Assembly: GCA_038040385.1 (NCBI GenBank)
Contig: JBBPII010000006.1
Coordinates: forward strand, 206,928-270,927
Direction: 5' to 3'
Source of the DNA: Gilichinskyi gelida
Lineage (GTDB): Bacteria > Acidobacteriota > Thermoanaerobaculia > Gp7-AA8
Length of the DNA stretch: 64,000 nt
Position 1 is the stretch's first letter; each line of letters starts with the position of its first letter. Of the stretch, positions 1-8,757 are shown piece by piece. The notes under the pieces are model-generated. The model searched no databases. It saw nothing but the letters and a program-made list of their open reading frames with translations, and was not told where the DNA came from. The position numbers were made by a program, and so were the translations under genes.

Positions 1-1523
1 GCGTCGACGCAGCAGGGCACCTTGCCGTCGTCGAAGACGTACTTCGCGTACCAGCGGGCGAAGGCCTTGGCCTCCGCGGCGTGGCCGAGGCGGAGGAGGG
101 CGGAGGCGATCAGCGCGCCGTCGCGGATCCAGGCGCGCTCGTACGACCGAGAGCCGGGCTGCAGCGCCGGGCCGTCGCGGTTGATGAGGAAGTAGGCGAG
201 ATTAGTACGAATCGTACTATTGACCACCGGATCGGCGGTTTCGATGCGGACGCGGTCGAGCTTCTCGCGCCACGCTTTCTTGATCTGCGCGAGCGGCTCG
301 ACCTTCGCGCCCTTCTCCAGCGGGATGTTGAGCGCGAACACGTTGAGGCGCGTCTTCTCCTTCACCGGATGAACGGAGACGCCGCCCGGCGAGTTGAGGA
401 ACTGCGTCGACGGATTGACCTGGAAGTTGCGCGTGGCCAGCTCGAGCGTCGCATCGCCGTCGACGCGATAGCGGAGCTGAAGCATCGACGACGAGCTGAC
501 CGCGGCGGTCATGGTCATCGTGACGCCCGGCACCTTCCAGGTTACCGACGGAATCGGCAGGTCGCCGTCGGCGAGCGAGTGAGTGATCTCCGCGTCGGCC
601 CAGGTCAGGCGCTTGCCGCCCACGCGCAGGAACGGCTCGATCGAGTAGCCGCCCTTGAACGGCTCGACGTTGCCGTCCTCGCCGACCAGCGCCTCGTTCT
701 TCGCGCCGTCCGCGCCGACGATGGTCCAGTACGGCTGTTCGCCGACCAGGTAGCGCGGGTACTCGCCGCGCGGCGCGCTCCTGGCCACGATGGACCAGAA
801 GTCGTTCGCGGTGGGCGCCCAGGTGGGCGGCTGGACGACGACGCGGCCAACGTTTCCCCCGGTGATGGTGATCGTGCGAGCTTCCAAATCTGGCAGCCAG
901 ATGAAGGTGCCCCTCTCCCGTGTGCGGGAGAGGGTGGCGCGAAGCGCCGGGTGAGGGACGCCGTCGAGCGCAATCGTGTATTCGCCCGCCGGCTCGATCA
1001 CCAGTCCGCCCAGCTCGCGCTTCGCGCCGAGATCGATCTCGTTGGTCGTGAAGCGCAGCCGCTCATTCGTGGCGACGGGGAGCTCTTCCAGCCGCGGCTC
1101 TTCGAACCACACCGTCCCCTTGCCGCCGCTGCCGGCGGTGACCACGATCTCCATGGCCTCGACGTGGCGAGTCTCGCCGCCGCCGGCCGGGCCCCAGGCG
1201 AAATTGATCTGGCGCTTCTTCGTCTTCAGCGTCGTCCACTGACGCGGGAACACGAAGTCGCGGCGGTTCAGCCACCAGACGTTGTCGCCGTTGATGAGCT
1301 TCAGCTCGAGGTTCTCGGGCGGCGCCTCGCCGCGGATGCGGAACACGAACTGGTAGTTCGGCGGGAGGTCGAGATCGATCTGCTTGCGAGCGATGGCGTA
1401 GCCGGCATGGCCGTGGAAGTCGAAATCGACGCGGGTCGCGGCTCCCTCGGCCTTGATGTGCATCTCGACGCCGTCGGATGGGTGAGGTGTCCAAAGCGCC
1501 GCCGCGAGGAGTACGGCAATCAC
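1..1523 (-). CDS. Six-hairpin glycosidase-like protein, C-terminus outside window
   Basis: About 507 residues are visible and the frame is still open at base 1. The GTG start overlaps the stop of the upstream permease (GTGA), so it is translationally coupled. The first ~350 residues look like beta-rich carbohydrate-binding modules, with runs such as DFDFHGHAGYAIARKQIDLD. From about residue 455 the motif SRSYERAWIRDGALI is typical of the (alpha/alpha)6 barrel of six-hairpin glycosidases. A possible short hydrophobic signal (IAVLLAAALW) follows the start. A palindromic repeat is encoded near residues 189-204 (ALRATLSRTRERG). The substrate is not determined; glucan oligosaccharides are inferred from the operon. 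Confidence 0.8.
   Translation of the reverse strand, partial: MIAVLLAAALWTPHPSDGVEMHIKAEGAATRVDFDFHGHAGYAIARKQIDLDLPPNYQFVFRIRGEAPPENLELKLINGDNVWWLNRRDFVFPRQWTTLKTKKRQINFAWGPAGGGETRHVEAMEIVVTAGSGGKGTVWFEEPRLEELPVATNERLRFTTNEIDLGAKRELGGLVIEPAGEYTIALDGVPHPALRATLSRTRERGTFIWLPDLEARTITITGGNVGRVVVQPPTWAPTANDFWSIVARSAPRGEYPRYLVGEQPYWTIVGADGAKNEALVGEDGNVEPFKGGYSIEPFLRVGGKRLTWADAEITHSLADGDLPIPSVTWKVPGVTMTMTAAVSSSSMLQLRYRVDGDATLELATRNFQVNPSTQFLNSPGGVSVHPVKEKTRLNVFALNIPLEKGAKVEPLAQIKKAWREKLDRVRIETADPVVNSTIRTNLAYFLINRDGPALQPGSRSYERAWIRDGALIASALLRLGHAAEAKAFARWYAKYVFDDGKVPCCVD
201..221. repeat. 21-bp palindrome inside glycosidase gene
   Basis: Arms ATTAGTACGA and TCGTACTATT around A, a 9/10 match. This is the reverse complement of the element at 29679-29699 except for one base. 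It lies within coding sequence at about residue 437. Confidence 0.65.
910..957. repeat. Intragenic palindromic repeat, family A copy 1
   Basis: CCCCTCTCCCG...CGGGAGAGGG followed by TGGCGCGAAGCGCCGGGTGAGGG: two adjacent hairpins. It is in frame within the partial glycosidase gene (ALRATLSRTRERG). Other copies are at 3204, 23788, 25521 and 27229. Confidence 0.85.
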
Positions 1524-2341
1524 CCCTTGACGCTCCCGGCCATGATTCCGCTGATGTACTGCCGCTGCAGCACCACGAACAGCAGCAGCACCGGCAGCAC
1601 GGTCACCACCGAGCCGGCCATCATCAGCTCCACGTCCTGCACGTGCTCTCCGGAGAGGCTGGCCAGGGCCACCGGCAGCGTGTAGTGCGCTTGGTCGGAG
1701 AGGATGATCAGCGGCCACATGAAGTCGTTCCACGTCGACATGAACATGAACGTGGCGAGGGTGGCGAGGATCGGCCGCGCCAGCGGCAGGACGACCGACC
1801 AGTAGATGCGCCACTCGCCGGCGCCGTCGATGCGCGCGGCCTCGATCAATTCCTGCGGCACCGACAGCATGAACTGGCGGATGAGAAAGATGCCGAACAC
1901 CGTTGCCAGCGACGGGATGATGGCGCCCCAGTAGGTGTTGACCAGATGCAACTGCTTCATCAGCAGAAAGAGCGGCAGCATCCCCACCTGCGGCGGGATC
2001 ACCAGGGCGATCAGCAACAGGCCGAAGGTCCGCTCCCGTCCACCGAAGCGCAGCTTGGCGAAGGCGTAGCCGGCCATCGATCCGAAGAGCACCGAGCCGA
2101 TGGTGACCACCGTAGCCACGATGGCGCTGGAGAGGAACGCGCGGCCGATGTTCAGCCGCACGAACAGCTCGCGATACTGCGCGAGGGTCGGCGCGTGCGG
2201 CACGATGTGGGGCGGCAGCGTCGTCGCCTCGCCGGTGGTCATCACCGACGCCGACAGCATCCAGAAGAGCGGGAAGAGGGTGACGATCGCGCCGGCGATG
2301 AGCGTGGCGTGAAGCAGGATGGATTCCGTGCGCCGGCTCAT
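1520..2341 (-). CDS. ABC sugar transporter permease, MalG/CarB type
   Basis: 273 aa with about six membrane segments. The EAA loop, which docks the ATPase, reads EAARIDGAGEWRIYWSVVLP. It is the second inner-membrane permease of a carbohydrate uptake (CUT1) ABC importer and pairs with the permease encoded just upstream. The ATG at 2341 overlaps the stop of that gene (ATGA), which fixes the start even though the frame stays open upstream. No ATPase of the MalK/MsmK type is encoded in the window, so a shared ATPase elsewhere is inferred. Confidence 0.93.
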   Translation of the reverse strand: MSRRTESILLHATLIAGAIVTLFPLFWMLSASVMTTGEATTLPPHIVPHAPTLAQYRELFVRLNIGRAFLSSAIVATVVTIGSVLFGSMAGYAFAKLRFGGRERTFGLLLIALVIPPQVGMLPLFLLMKQLHLVNTYWGAIIPSLATVFGIFLIRQFMLSVPQELIEAARIDGAGEWRIYWSVVLPLARPILATLATFMFMSTWNDFMWPLIILSDQAHYTLPVALASLSGEHVQDVELMMAGSVVTVLPVLLLFVVLQRQYISGIMAGSVKG

Positions 2342-3210
2342 CTCTTCTCCTGCAGCCGCATCTGCAGCAGCGTCGCGCCGCCGATCAGCAGGAAGAGGAT
2401 GAACGCCACGGCCGCGGCGTAGCCCATCCGCCAGAACTTGAATCCCTGCTCGTACATCAGCATCACCAGCGAGAGGGTCTTGTTCAGCGGGCCGCCGCGG
2501 GTCATCACGTACGGCTCGGCGAAGATCTGCATCTGCCCGATGGCCACCACCACGCCGACGAACAGAAACGTCGGGCCGAGCATCGGCACGGTGATGTGGC
2601 GGAATTGCCGCCACGCGCCGGCGCCGTCGATGCGCGCCGCCTCGTACAGCTCGTCGGGGATGTTCTGCAGGCCGGCGATGAAGATGATCATCGTGTAGCC
2701 GAAGCCCCGCCACACCGCGAGGAGGATGATCGCCAGCATGGCCACCTTCGGATTGCCGAGCCAGTCGATGCCGGGGATGCCGACGGCGCCCAGCGCGCGG
2801 TTCAGGATCCCGAAACGTGGGTGGTAGAGGTATTTGAAGACGATGGCCACGGCTACAAGCGTCGTCACCACCGGCGCGAAGTAGACGGTGCGGAAGAGCG
2901 ACTTCCAGCGCGTCAGCTTCGCGTTGACCAGCAGCGCCGCGCCGAGGGAGACGGCGACGGTGAGCGGACCGCCGACGAGGGCGAAGTACAGCGTATTGAT
3001 GAACGCGGTCCAGAAGATGTCGCTGCCCAGGAGCTCGCCGTAGTTGCGCAAAGCGAGGAAGCGGAGATTGTGTGGATCGCCGATGGTGTAGAGATCGAAG
3101 TCGGTGAGACTGAGGGCGAAGCCGGCGATCACCGGGACGAAGAAGAAGACGAGGATGAGGAGAAGCGCCGGGGCGACGAAGAGAAGGCCGGCACGGGATT
3201 CGGCCCTCAC
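2338..3210 (-). CDS. ABC sugar transporter permease, MalF/LacF type
   Basis: 290 aa with six predicted membrane helices and the EAA loop EAARIDGAGAWRQFRHITVP. It is the first permease of the CUT1 importer. The start is the GTG at 3210, inside a palindromic repeat (3204-3251), and overlaps the stop of the binding-protein gene as GTGA. The sequence before LLFVAPALLLIL is therefore very short and repeat-derived. No other ATG or GTG near the first helix fits as well. Whether the repeat replaced an older intergenic region is inference. Confidence 0.92.
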   Translation of the reverse strand: MRAESRAGLLFVAPALLLILVFFFVPVIAGFALSLTDFDLYTIGDPHNLRFLALRNYGELLGSDIFWTAFINTLYFALVGGPLTVAVSLGAALLVNAKLTRWKSLFRTVYFAPVVTTLVAVAIVFKYLYHPRFGILNRALGAVGIPGIDWLGNPKVAMLAIILLAVWRGFGYTMIIFIAGLQNIPDELYEAARIDGAGAWRQFRHITVPMLGPTFLFVGVVVAIGQMQIFAEPYVMTRGGPLNKTLSLVMLMYEQGFKFWRMGYAAAVAFILFLLIGGATLLQMRLQEKR

Positions 3211-3251
3211 CCGGCGCTCCGCGCCACCCTCTCCCGCAAGCGGGAGAGGGG
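3204..3251. repeat. Palindromic repeat family A copy 2, at gene junction
   Basis: CCCTCACCCGGCGCTCCGCG then CACCCTCTCCCGC...GCGGGAGAGGGG. It spans the 3' end of the binding-protein gene and the 5' end of the permease gene. Its GGGTGAGGG tail (minus strand) supplies both the TGA stop and the GTG start. Confidence 0.85.
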
Positions 3252-4553
3252 AGCCGAGGCCGCCCCAGCGTCCTTCTCCCCGCTGGCGGGGAGAAGGTGC
3301 CGCGAAGCGGCGGATGAGGGGCGGCGCGACAGCATCCACCGCCGTTTCTCCAGCAGCGTGTCCGCCTTCGCGTCGAGCTGCGCCAGCGCCACCGGGACGC
3401 TGGTCACGCCGCGCGCGGCGGCCTCCCCTCGGTCGAAGATCGCCGTGGCGATCTGCTCCCACTCCGGCACTTTCGGCAGCGGCTGGACGCGCTCGAGCTG
3501 CGCGCGGAAGGCGGGAAAGTACGGATCGCCCACCAGCGCCGGCGCGTTCCACGCGCTGCGCCGCGCCGGGAGGTCGCCGGTCAGCTCGAAGAAGCGAACC
3601 TGCTGCGCCGGCTCGGAGAGGAATCGGATCAGCGCTTCCGCGGCCGCGCGATGCCGGGTGCCGCGAAAAAGGATGAGGCTCGATCCGCCGGCCATGGAGA
3701 CGCCGGTGGGCGCGCCGGCATCGCGCGCCGGGAGCGGCGCGGTCGCCCACTTGCCCTGAATCTCCGGCGGCAGGCGGCGCTTGCACTCGCCGACGTTCCA
3801 CGGCCCGGTGATCCACATGGCGAAGTCGCCGGCCGCGAACTGTTGATAGATGTTGGCGATCTCGGCGTTGCTTACCGCGGGCGCGAATCCCGACCGGAAC
3901 AAGCCGACATAAAACGCAAAGGCCTCGGCGAACGGCGGCTGGCGAAACGCGCCGCGGGTGCGATCGGCGTTCAGCAGGGTCGACCCGTTGGTCATGGCCA
4001 GCACTTCGACCTGCTCGAACTCGTTGGTCGGCAGCAGGATGGGGAAGTGGCTCAGTCGTCGCTCGGCGATGCGGGCCATCGCCTGGCGCCACTCGTCCCA
4101 CGTGCGCGGCGCGCGCGGGAAGCCGGCGGCGGCGAGGATGTCGCTGCGGTAGAACAGCACGCGCGTGTCGACGTACCACGGGATGCCGTACAGCTTCCCG
4201 TCGATGACATTCGTTTCCCAGATGCCGGGGAAGTAGTCGCTCCGATCGACCACGGCCGGCGGGAGCTCCTCCAGCGCGCGCATGGCGTGGAACTCCGGGA
4301 TCCAGGTGTTGCCCATCTGCGCGATGTCCGGCGTCGACTCCCCGACGTACGCGGTGAGCAGCTTCTCGTGCGCCGCCGACCACGGAATCTGCTGCACGAC
4401 GACGTCGATGCCCGGATTGCGCCGCTCGAACTCGGGGATCATTTCGGCGACGACTTCGCCCTCGCGGCCGAGGGCCCAGAACTCCAGACGTTCTCGGGTG
4501 TCGCGATCAGCGCTGCAGGACAGAAGAAGCGCGAGAAGAAGCAGAAACCTCAC
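3207..4553 (-). CDS. Extracellular sugar-binding lipoprotein of ABC importer
   Basis: 448 aa, family 1 solute-binding protein. The GTG start overlaps the upstream stop (GTGA). The N-terminus RFLLLLALLLSCS is a lipoprotein signal with the lipobox Cys at about residue 13. The mature protein shows typical features of the fold (FWALGREGEVVAEMIPEFE, PDIAQMGNTWIPEF, FAMWITGPWNVG). The last ~40 residues (from RRPSSAASRHLLPASGEKD) are encoded by two adjacent palindromic repeats and are unlike the family, so the native C-terminus was probably extended or replaced. It delivers sugar to the two permeases encoded next. Confidence 0.93.
   Translation of the reverse strand: MRFLLLLALLLSCSADRDTRERLEFWALGREGEVVAEMIPEFERRNPGIDVVVQQIPWSAAHEKLLTAYVGESTPDIAQMGNTWIPEFHAMRALEELPPAVVDRSDYFPGIWETNVIDGKLYGIPWYVDTRVLFYRSDILAAAGFPRAPRTWDEWRQAMARIAERRLSHFPILLPTNEFEQVEVLAMTNGSTLLNADRTRGAFRQPPFAEAFAFYVGLFRSGFAPAVSNAEIANIYQQFAAGDFAMWITGPWNVGECKRRLPPEIQGKWATAPLPARDAGAPTGVSMAGGSSLILFRGTRHRAAAEALIRFLSEPAQQVRFFELTGDLPARRSAWNAPALVGDPYFPAFRAQLERVQPLPKVPEWEQIATAIFDRGEAAARGVTSVPVALAQLDAKADTLLEKRRWMLSRRPSSAASRHLLPASGEKDAGAASAPLSRLRERVARSAG
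3272..3321. repeat. Palindromic repeat, variant of family A, in binding-protein gene
   Basis: CCTTCTCCCCGC...GCGGGGAGAAGG followed by TGCCGCGAAGCGGCGGATGAGG. Same two-hairpin plan as family A with different stems. It encodes the C-terminal tail RHLLPASGEK of the binding protein. Confidence 0.8.
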
Positions 4554-5923
4554 TGAAGCCAGCCTCCTGTGAATCCGGCCCGCTTCAGCCCCCGCACCAC
4601 ATGCGCATTCTTCCTCATCACCGCCCACACCAAGCCGCTGCGGTAATTCTCGACCATGGCAATGATCGGCCCCTGGTCGATGCCCAGGTAGTCCACGTCG
4701 ATCCACCCTTCCTGGGGGTCGATGCGGCCGTGCTTCAATTTCTCGGACGTCCGCAGGGTGGGGTTGAAGGCGTCGAGGAAGCCGTAGGTGCTGTACACGC
4801 GGCGGGTGCTCATCGCGCGCATCGCGGCGATCGACAGCGCGGGGGTGAAGGGGATCGACGACGCGGCGGCGGTGGGGGCGATGGTGCCGTCGTCGCGGAT
4901 GTCGCCCTCCGTCGCGCCGCGCGCGTGGTAGGAGTGGAAGGTGCGGGGGGTGCCGTCGATGACGATCGTGTCGTCCATCGGGCCGTCGCAGGCTGTAAGG
5001 CCCCAGATGTCGTCGCCGTAGTCGCGCCACTTCGACGGGTTGGCGATGGCGTACGCACGCTGCGCGATCGTGCCGCGTCGCGAGTTCTCGAAGTAGTCGA
5101 TGCCGTGCGCGCGCATGGCGTCGTCCTGAATGCCGCGGAAGTCGATCCAGACATGCGAGTACTGGTGTCCGAACAGTGGCCCGAACAGCAGGTGCGGCTG
5201 TCCGTAGAACGTTCCCCACTTGTACGTCTTGGTGTATTCCGTCCACGCGCTCGGTTCGACGGGATGGGTTGGCGATCCGAGCGCCAGGATGTAGAGGATC
5301 ATCGCCTCGTTGTAGCCGCGCCAGTCCCAGTCGTGCAGCCCTTTCTCCGGATACCACCCCATGCTGACGGCGGGCGGCCGCGCCTGCGCCCACTGCCAGT
5401 CGGCGCGCGCGTACAGTTCCTCGGCCGCGTCGCGGATGGCCTTCTCCGTCGCTTCGTCGCGGTCGAAGTACGACTGGCAGAAGAGCGCGCCGGCGAAGAG
5501 CAGCGCGCTGTCGATGGTCGACAGCTCGACCTTCTCGAATCGCTTGCCGCTCTTCATGTCGAGGAAGTGGTAGTAGAAGCCCTTGTGAGTCGCTTCGGTG
5601 TTGGCGAGGAGCGACTTCAGCGTGGCCAGCGCGCGCGCCGCGGCTTCGGCGCGCGTGACGTAACCGCGCTCCGCGCCGATGCCGTACGCGGTGAGGCCGA
5701 AGCCGACCGCGGCGATCGAGGAGAACGACGGCGTCGGCGCGCGGTCGGGAATCAGCAGCGTCTTCGGATCGGCGAGATCCCAGAAATACGCGAACGTGCG
5801 GCGCTGCACGTCGTCGAGGAAGGCGTCGTCGCGCTGAGGAACAGTCGCGCAGGAAACGAAAAGAAGCGCGAGAAGAAAAATGTAGGACGGGCTCGAGCCC
5901 GTCCTACACCTGTTGGAAGCCAT
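4550..5923 (-). CDS. Glucoamylase-like lipoprotein (PF10091 / GH144-like)
   Basis: 457 aa. The body matches the PF10091 glucoamylase-like (alpha/alpha)6 fold, seen in RRTFAYFWDLADP, MGWYPEKGLHDWDWRGYNEA and YILALGSPTHP. Characterised relatives in GH144 cut beta-1,2-glucans, so a glucan-depolymerising role is likely; the exact linkage is inference. A lipoprotein signal (FLLALLFVSC) ends in a Cys at about residue 25. The residues before it are encoded by a copy of a palindromic repeat (5881-5908). The start overlaps the TonB-receptor stop as TGATG. Confidence 0.88.
   Translation of the reverse strand: MASNRCRTGSSPSYIFLLALLFVSCATVPQRDDAFLDDVQRRTFAYFWDLADPKTLLIPDRAPTPSFSSIAAVGFGLTAYGIGAERGYVTRAEAAARALATLKSLLANTEATHKGFYYHFLDMKSGKRFEKVELSTIDSALLFAGALFCQSYFDRDEATEKAIRDAAEELYARADWQWAQARPPAVSMGWYPEKGLHDWDWRGYNEAMILYILALGSPTHPVEPSAWTEYTKTYKWGTFYGQPHLLFGPLFGHQYSHVWIDFRGIQDDAMRAHGIDYFENSRRGTIAQRAYAIANPSKWRDYGDDIWGLTACDGPMDDTIVIDGTPRTFHSYHARGATEGDIRDDGTIAPTAAASSIPFTPALSIAAMRAMSTRRVYSTYGFLDAFNPTLRTSEKLKHGRIDPQEGWIDVDYLGIDQGPIIAMVENYRSGLVWAVMRKNAHVVRGLKRAGFTGGWLQ
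5881..5908. repeat. Palindromic repeat, family B copy 1
   Basis: TGTAGGACGGGCT and its inverse around CGAG, a 28-bp near-perfect palindrome. It encodes part of the N-terminus of the glucoamylase-like lipoprotein upstream of the hydrophobic signal. A longer relative is at 49745-49800. Confidence 0.85.
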
Positions 5924-8757
5924 CAGAACGTGACTTTGAGACCGATCTGCTCGCGCCGGCCGAGGGAAACGACGCAGTTCGGGTCGCCGAGGTGGGATCG
6001 GTCGTTGTTATCGCCGACGAAGCTGTTGAGACATCCGAAGTTCGTGAAGTTGAAGGCGTTGAAGACTTCCGCTGTCAGGCCGATGGTGGCATGGCCGTAC
6101 ACAGGGAAATCTTTGCCCAGCCGGAAGTCGACGTTGCGGTAACCGAATCCGTTTTTCTTCGGCGGATAGACCGCATCCGGGATGACACCGGTAGCGATGC
6201 GACCCGCCAGGTTGAATCCCTTCGAGAAGTCGAAATAGGGAGTCGCTTCGCCGGTGCTGAGGGTGACGTTGGTGCTGAACCGCACATCCCACGGCAGCCC
6301 GACGATCGCCGTGGCGCCGAACCGGTTCGGCTCTGATCCCGCGCGTGGATGCTTCGCGTAGAGGGAAGCAGAGGGCAGATCGAGGCTGAACAGATCATTG
6401 CCGTTCTGTTCCGCTTTCGCATGGGTATACGTGAAGCGTGCACCCCACCCCCGGCCGGTGTATGGGCGGTCGAGTGTGATGCTTTGCGCGTTGTACCAGA
6501 AGCTCTTTCCGACCGGATCGTTGATGATGACCGCGCCGAATCCCGGCGCAAACGCGCCGCAGCACGTGCCGGACGCGGCCACGTACGTAATGCCGCGCTT
6601 GGCGCGCACCACGTTATAGCCGAACGACGCCAGCCACGATCCAAAGGACTGTCGATAACCGACGTTGTACTGCGTCGAATACGGAGGTTTGGTGTTGTTG
6701 CTGAGCAGATAGATCTCCGGGCGCGCCGCGCCCGAAGCGATGAGACTCTGCAGGCCGGGGATGGTGAAGTACGACGGATTCCAGGTGGCGGGCGAGAAGT
6801 TGAAGCGATAGACGGGGAACTGCAGGCGGAAGCGCTCGTCGAGTGTGGAGTTCAGGAAGAGGCGGTCGTAGTACTTGCCCCAGCCTCCGAAGACCACCGA
6901 CTTGCTGTCGCCCTTGAGGTCATACGTGAAGCCGAAACGCGGCTGGAACATGTTTTTGACCGGCTCGCGTTCGTTGCCGGTGGAGAAGTATTCGTCCGGA
7001 ATACTGATGGTGCGACCGTCGAAGCTGAAGCTCTTTCCCTTCAGGGCGGTAACGATATTGGCCGGCGTGACGTAGTCCTGGTCCAGCATCTTGGACTCGT
7101 AGTCCCACCGCACGCCGAGGTCCAGGGTGAGTTTGTCGTTCACGTTCCATTTGTCCTGGCCGTAGATGCCGTACTCATTGTTGCTGATCGCCAGCCGCGG
7201 ATTGCCGATCCCAAAATCCGCCTCGAAGGGGATGTTGCCGTAGACGCCGTTTGCATCGGGCAGGAACTTGAACTCGGGGTTGCCGTTGAGGCTCTTGTTC
7301 ACCTTGTAACGCATGAAGTCGATGTTGCCGCCGACCTGGAACTGGTGCGTTCCGGCCATGGTCATGGGAGCGAAGTTGTAGTTATCGCGAAGCTCGATGC
7401 GGCGTTGGTCGAACTGCTGCGTCGTGCTGTTGCCGCCGATGCGAATGACGGTCGCGAATCCGGGAGCGAAGTAGCGTTTCCCGACCAGGTCCGGATTGAG
7501 AGGGGTCGGATTCCAACCGAATCTCTGCACACTGAGCGACAGCTCGTTCAGCGTGCTGCCGGTGGTCCATTGATGCCGCATCGTTCCGCCGTAGACCCAG
7601 TTGCGAAGGTCGGTGGCCGCTTCGTAGCTGTTCTGGTTGCCGAAGTCCCGCGTCTCGTGCTCACGGCGGTAATTCGCGCTGAAGTCGAAAAGCTGGCTCA
7701 GGGAGGATTGCCAGCTCACCTTTCCGAACACGAGAGTGGATTTGAATGGGCTGGGGAAAGATCCGACGTACTGGGCGAACTGAGGCGCGAACTGCGGGAT
7801 GGTGATCGTAACCGGCGTCTGGGCGCGCTCGTCGTCGCCTTCATAGGCGACGAAGAAGTTCAGTTTGTCCTTGATGATCGGGCCACCCAGGCTGATTCCC
7901 GGCTGGATGCGGCGGTATTCGTCGTTGGTGGCCAGCGTCGAGAACTGGAAGTTTTTCTCCGTCTTGGCCACCCACTGGTTCGGCTGGTAGTAGAAGAAGG
8001 CCTGGCCTTTCAAGTCGTTGCCGCCCGATTTCGTGACGGCCGTGATGATGGCGCTCGAGGCGTGGTCGTATTGCGCGCTGTAGTTCTGAGTGATGACGCG
8101 GAACTCCTGCACCGCACTCTGCGGGAAGGGATTTCCGCGGCTCGAATCCTGTCCGCTCGTTCCGCCCTGGAGGATATCGTTCTTGGTGCTCACGCCATCG
8201 ATGAAGATGTTGGTCTGCTCCGGATCCTGGGCGTCGCCGGCGAAGGTCTTTCGAAGGGGGTCTTTGGAGAGCCGGATTCCCGGCGCTAGCGCCGCGAAAT
8301 TGAGAAAGTTCCGGTCGTCCTGGGGCAGGTTCTCGATCTGATGCGTAGTGACGTTGGTGGCCACCTCGCTGGTCTTGGTCTCCACGGCCTGGTTGCCGAC
8401 GACCGTGATCGATTCGCGCAGCACCGAGGTCGTCGACATCTGCGGGTTCATCTCCAGCGACTGTCCGACCAGAACTGTGACGGTCTGGCTGATGGCGTCG
8501 AACCCGGGCGCGGCGACGACAACGGTGTACTCACCCGGCGTCAGGCCGGCCAGGGTGTACGCGCCGTCGGGACCGGAGTGGACGGTCTTCACGAACCCGG
8601 TCTGGGTGCGGACGGCGTTGATCTCCGCATTCGCCAGCGCCTGCCCCTGGTCGTTGGTCACTTTCCCCCGAATGGTCGCCGTGGTCGATGACTGCGCGAA
8701 CGCCGCCATCGCCATCAGCGAAACAAGCACGCACGCACCGATTGCTTTCCTGTTCAT
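5923..8757 (-). CDS. TonB-dependent receptor, Oar-like, with carboxypeptidase-regulatory N-domain
   Basis: 944 aa. The order is a Sec signal (ending near MAMAAFAQ), a carboxypeptidase-regulatory-like beta domain (IRGKVTNDQGQALANAEINA, about residues 27-110), a plug domain (IENLPQDDRNFLNFAALAPG, FIDGVSTKND) and a long 22-strand-type barrel. The last residue is Phe (GLKVTF), as in outer-membrane barrels. It likely imports or binds oligosaccharides released by the glucanase encoded next. The ATG overlaps the LacI stop (ATGA). This architecture is typical of acidobacterial and myxobacterial receptors. Confidence 0.95.
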   Translation of the reverse strand: MNRKAIGACVLVSLMAMAAFAQSSTTATIRGKVTNDQGQALANAEINAVRTQTGFVKTVHSGPDGAYTLAGLTPGEYTVVVAAPGFDAISQTVTVLVGQSLEMNPQMSTTSVLRESITVVGNQAVETKTSEVATNVTTHQIENLPQDDRNFLNFAALAPGIRLSKDPLRKTFAGDAQDPEQTNIFIDGVSTKNDILQGGTSGQDSSRGNPFPQSAVQEFRVITQNYSAQYDHASSAIITAVTKSGGNDLKGQAFFYYQPNQWVAKTEKNFQFSTLATNDEYRRIQPGISLGGPIIKDKLNFFVAYEGDDERAQTPVTITIPQFAPQFAQYVGSFPSPFKSTLVFGKVSWQSSLSQLFDFSANYRREHETRDFGNQNSYEAATDLRNWVYGGTMRHQWTTGSTLNELSLSVQRFGWNPTPLNPDLVGKRYFAPGFATVIRIGGNSTTQQFDQRRIELRDNYNFAPMTMAGTHQFQVGGNIDFMRYKVNKSLNGNPEFKFLPDANGVYGNIPFEADFGIGNPRLAISNNEYGIYGQDKWNVNDKLTLDLGVRWDYESKMLDQDYVTPANIVTALKGKSFSFDGRTISIPDEYFSTGNEREPVKNMFQPRFGFTYDLKGDSKSVVFGGWGKYYDRLFLNSTLDERFRLQFPVYRFNFSPATWNPSYFTIPGLQSLIASGAARPEIYLLSNNTKPPYSTQYNVGYRQSFGSWLASFGYNVVRAKRGITYVAASGTCCGAFAPGFGAVIINDPVGKSFWYNAQSITLDRPYTGRGWGARFTYTHAKAEQNGNDLFSLDLPSASLYAKHPRAGSEPNRFGATAIVGLPWDVRFSTNVTLSTGEATPYFDFSKGFNLAGRIATGVIPDAVYPPKKNGFGYRNVDFRLGKDFPVYGHATIGLTAEVFNAFNFTNFGCLNSFVGDNNDRSHLGDPNCVVSLGRREQIGLKVTF

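Noticed and set aside
81..1685. Long open frame on the plus strand
   Set aside because: Arg/Asp/Glu-rich low-complexity product, antisense to a coherent glycosidase-like protein and a permease end; a by-product of high GC. The same holds for other long antisense frames, such as those opposite clpC, MurB and the LacI-type gene.
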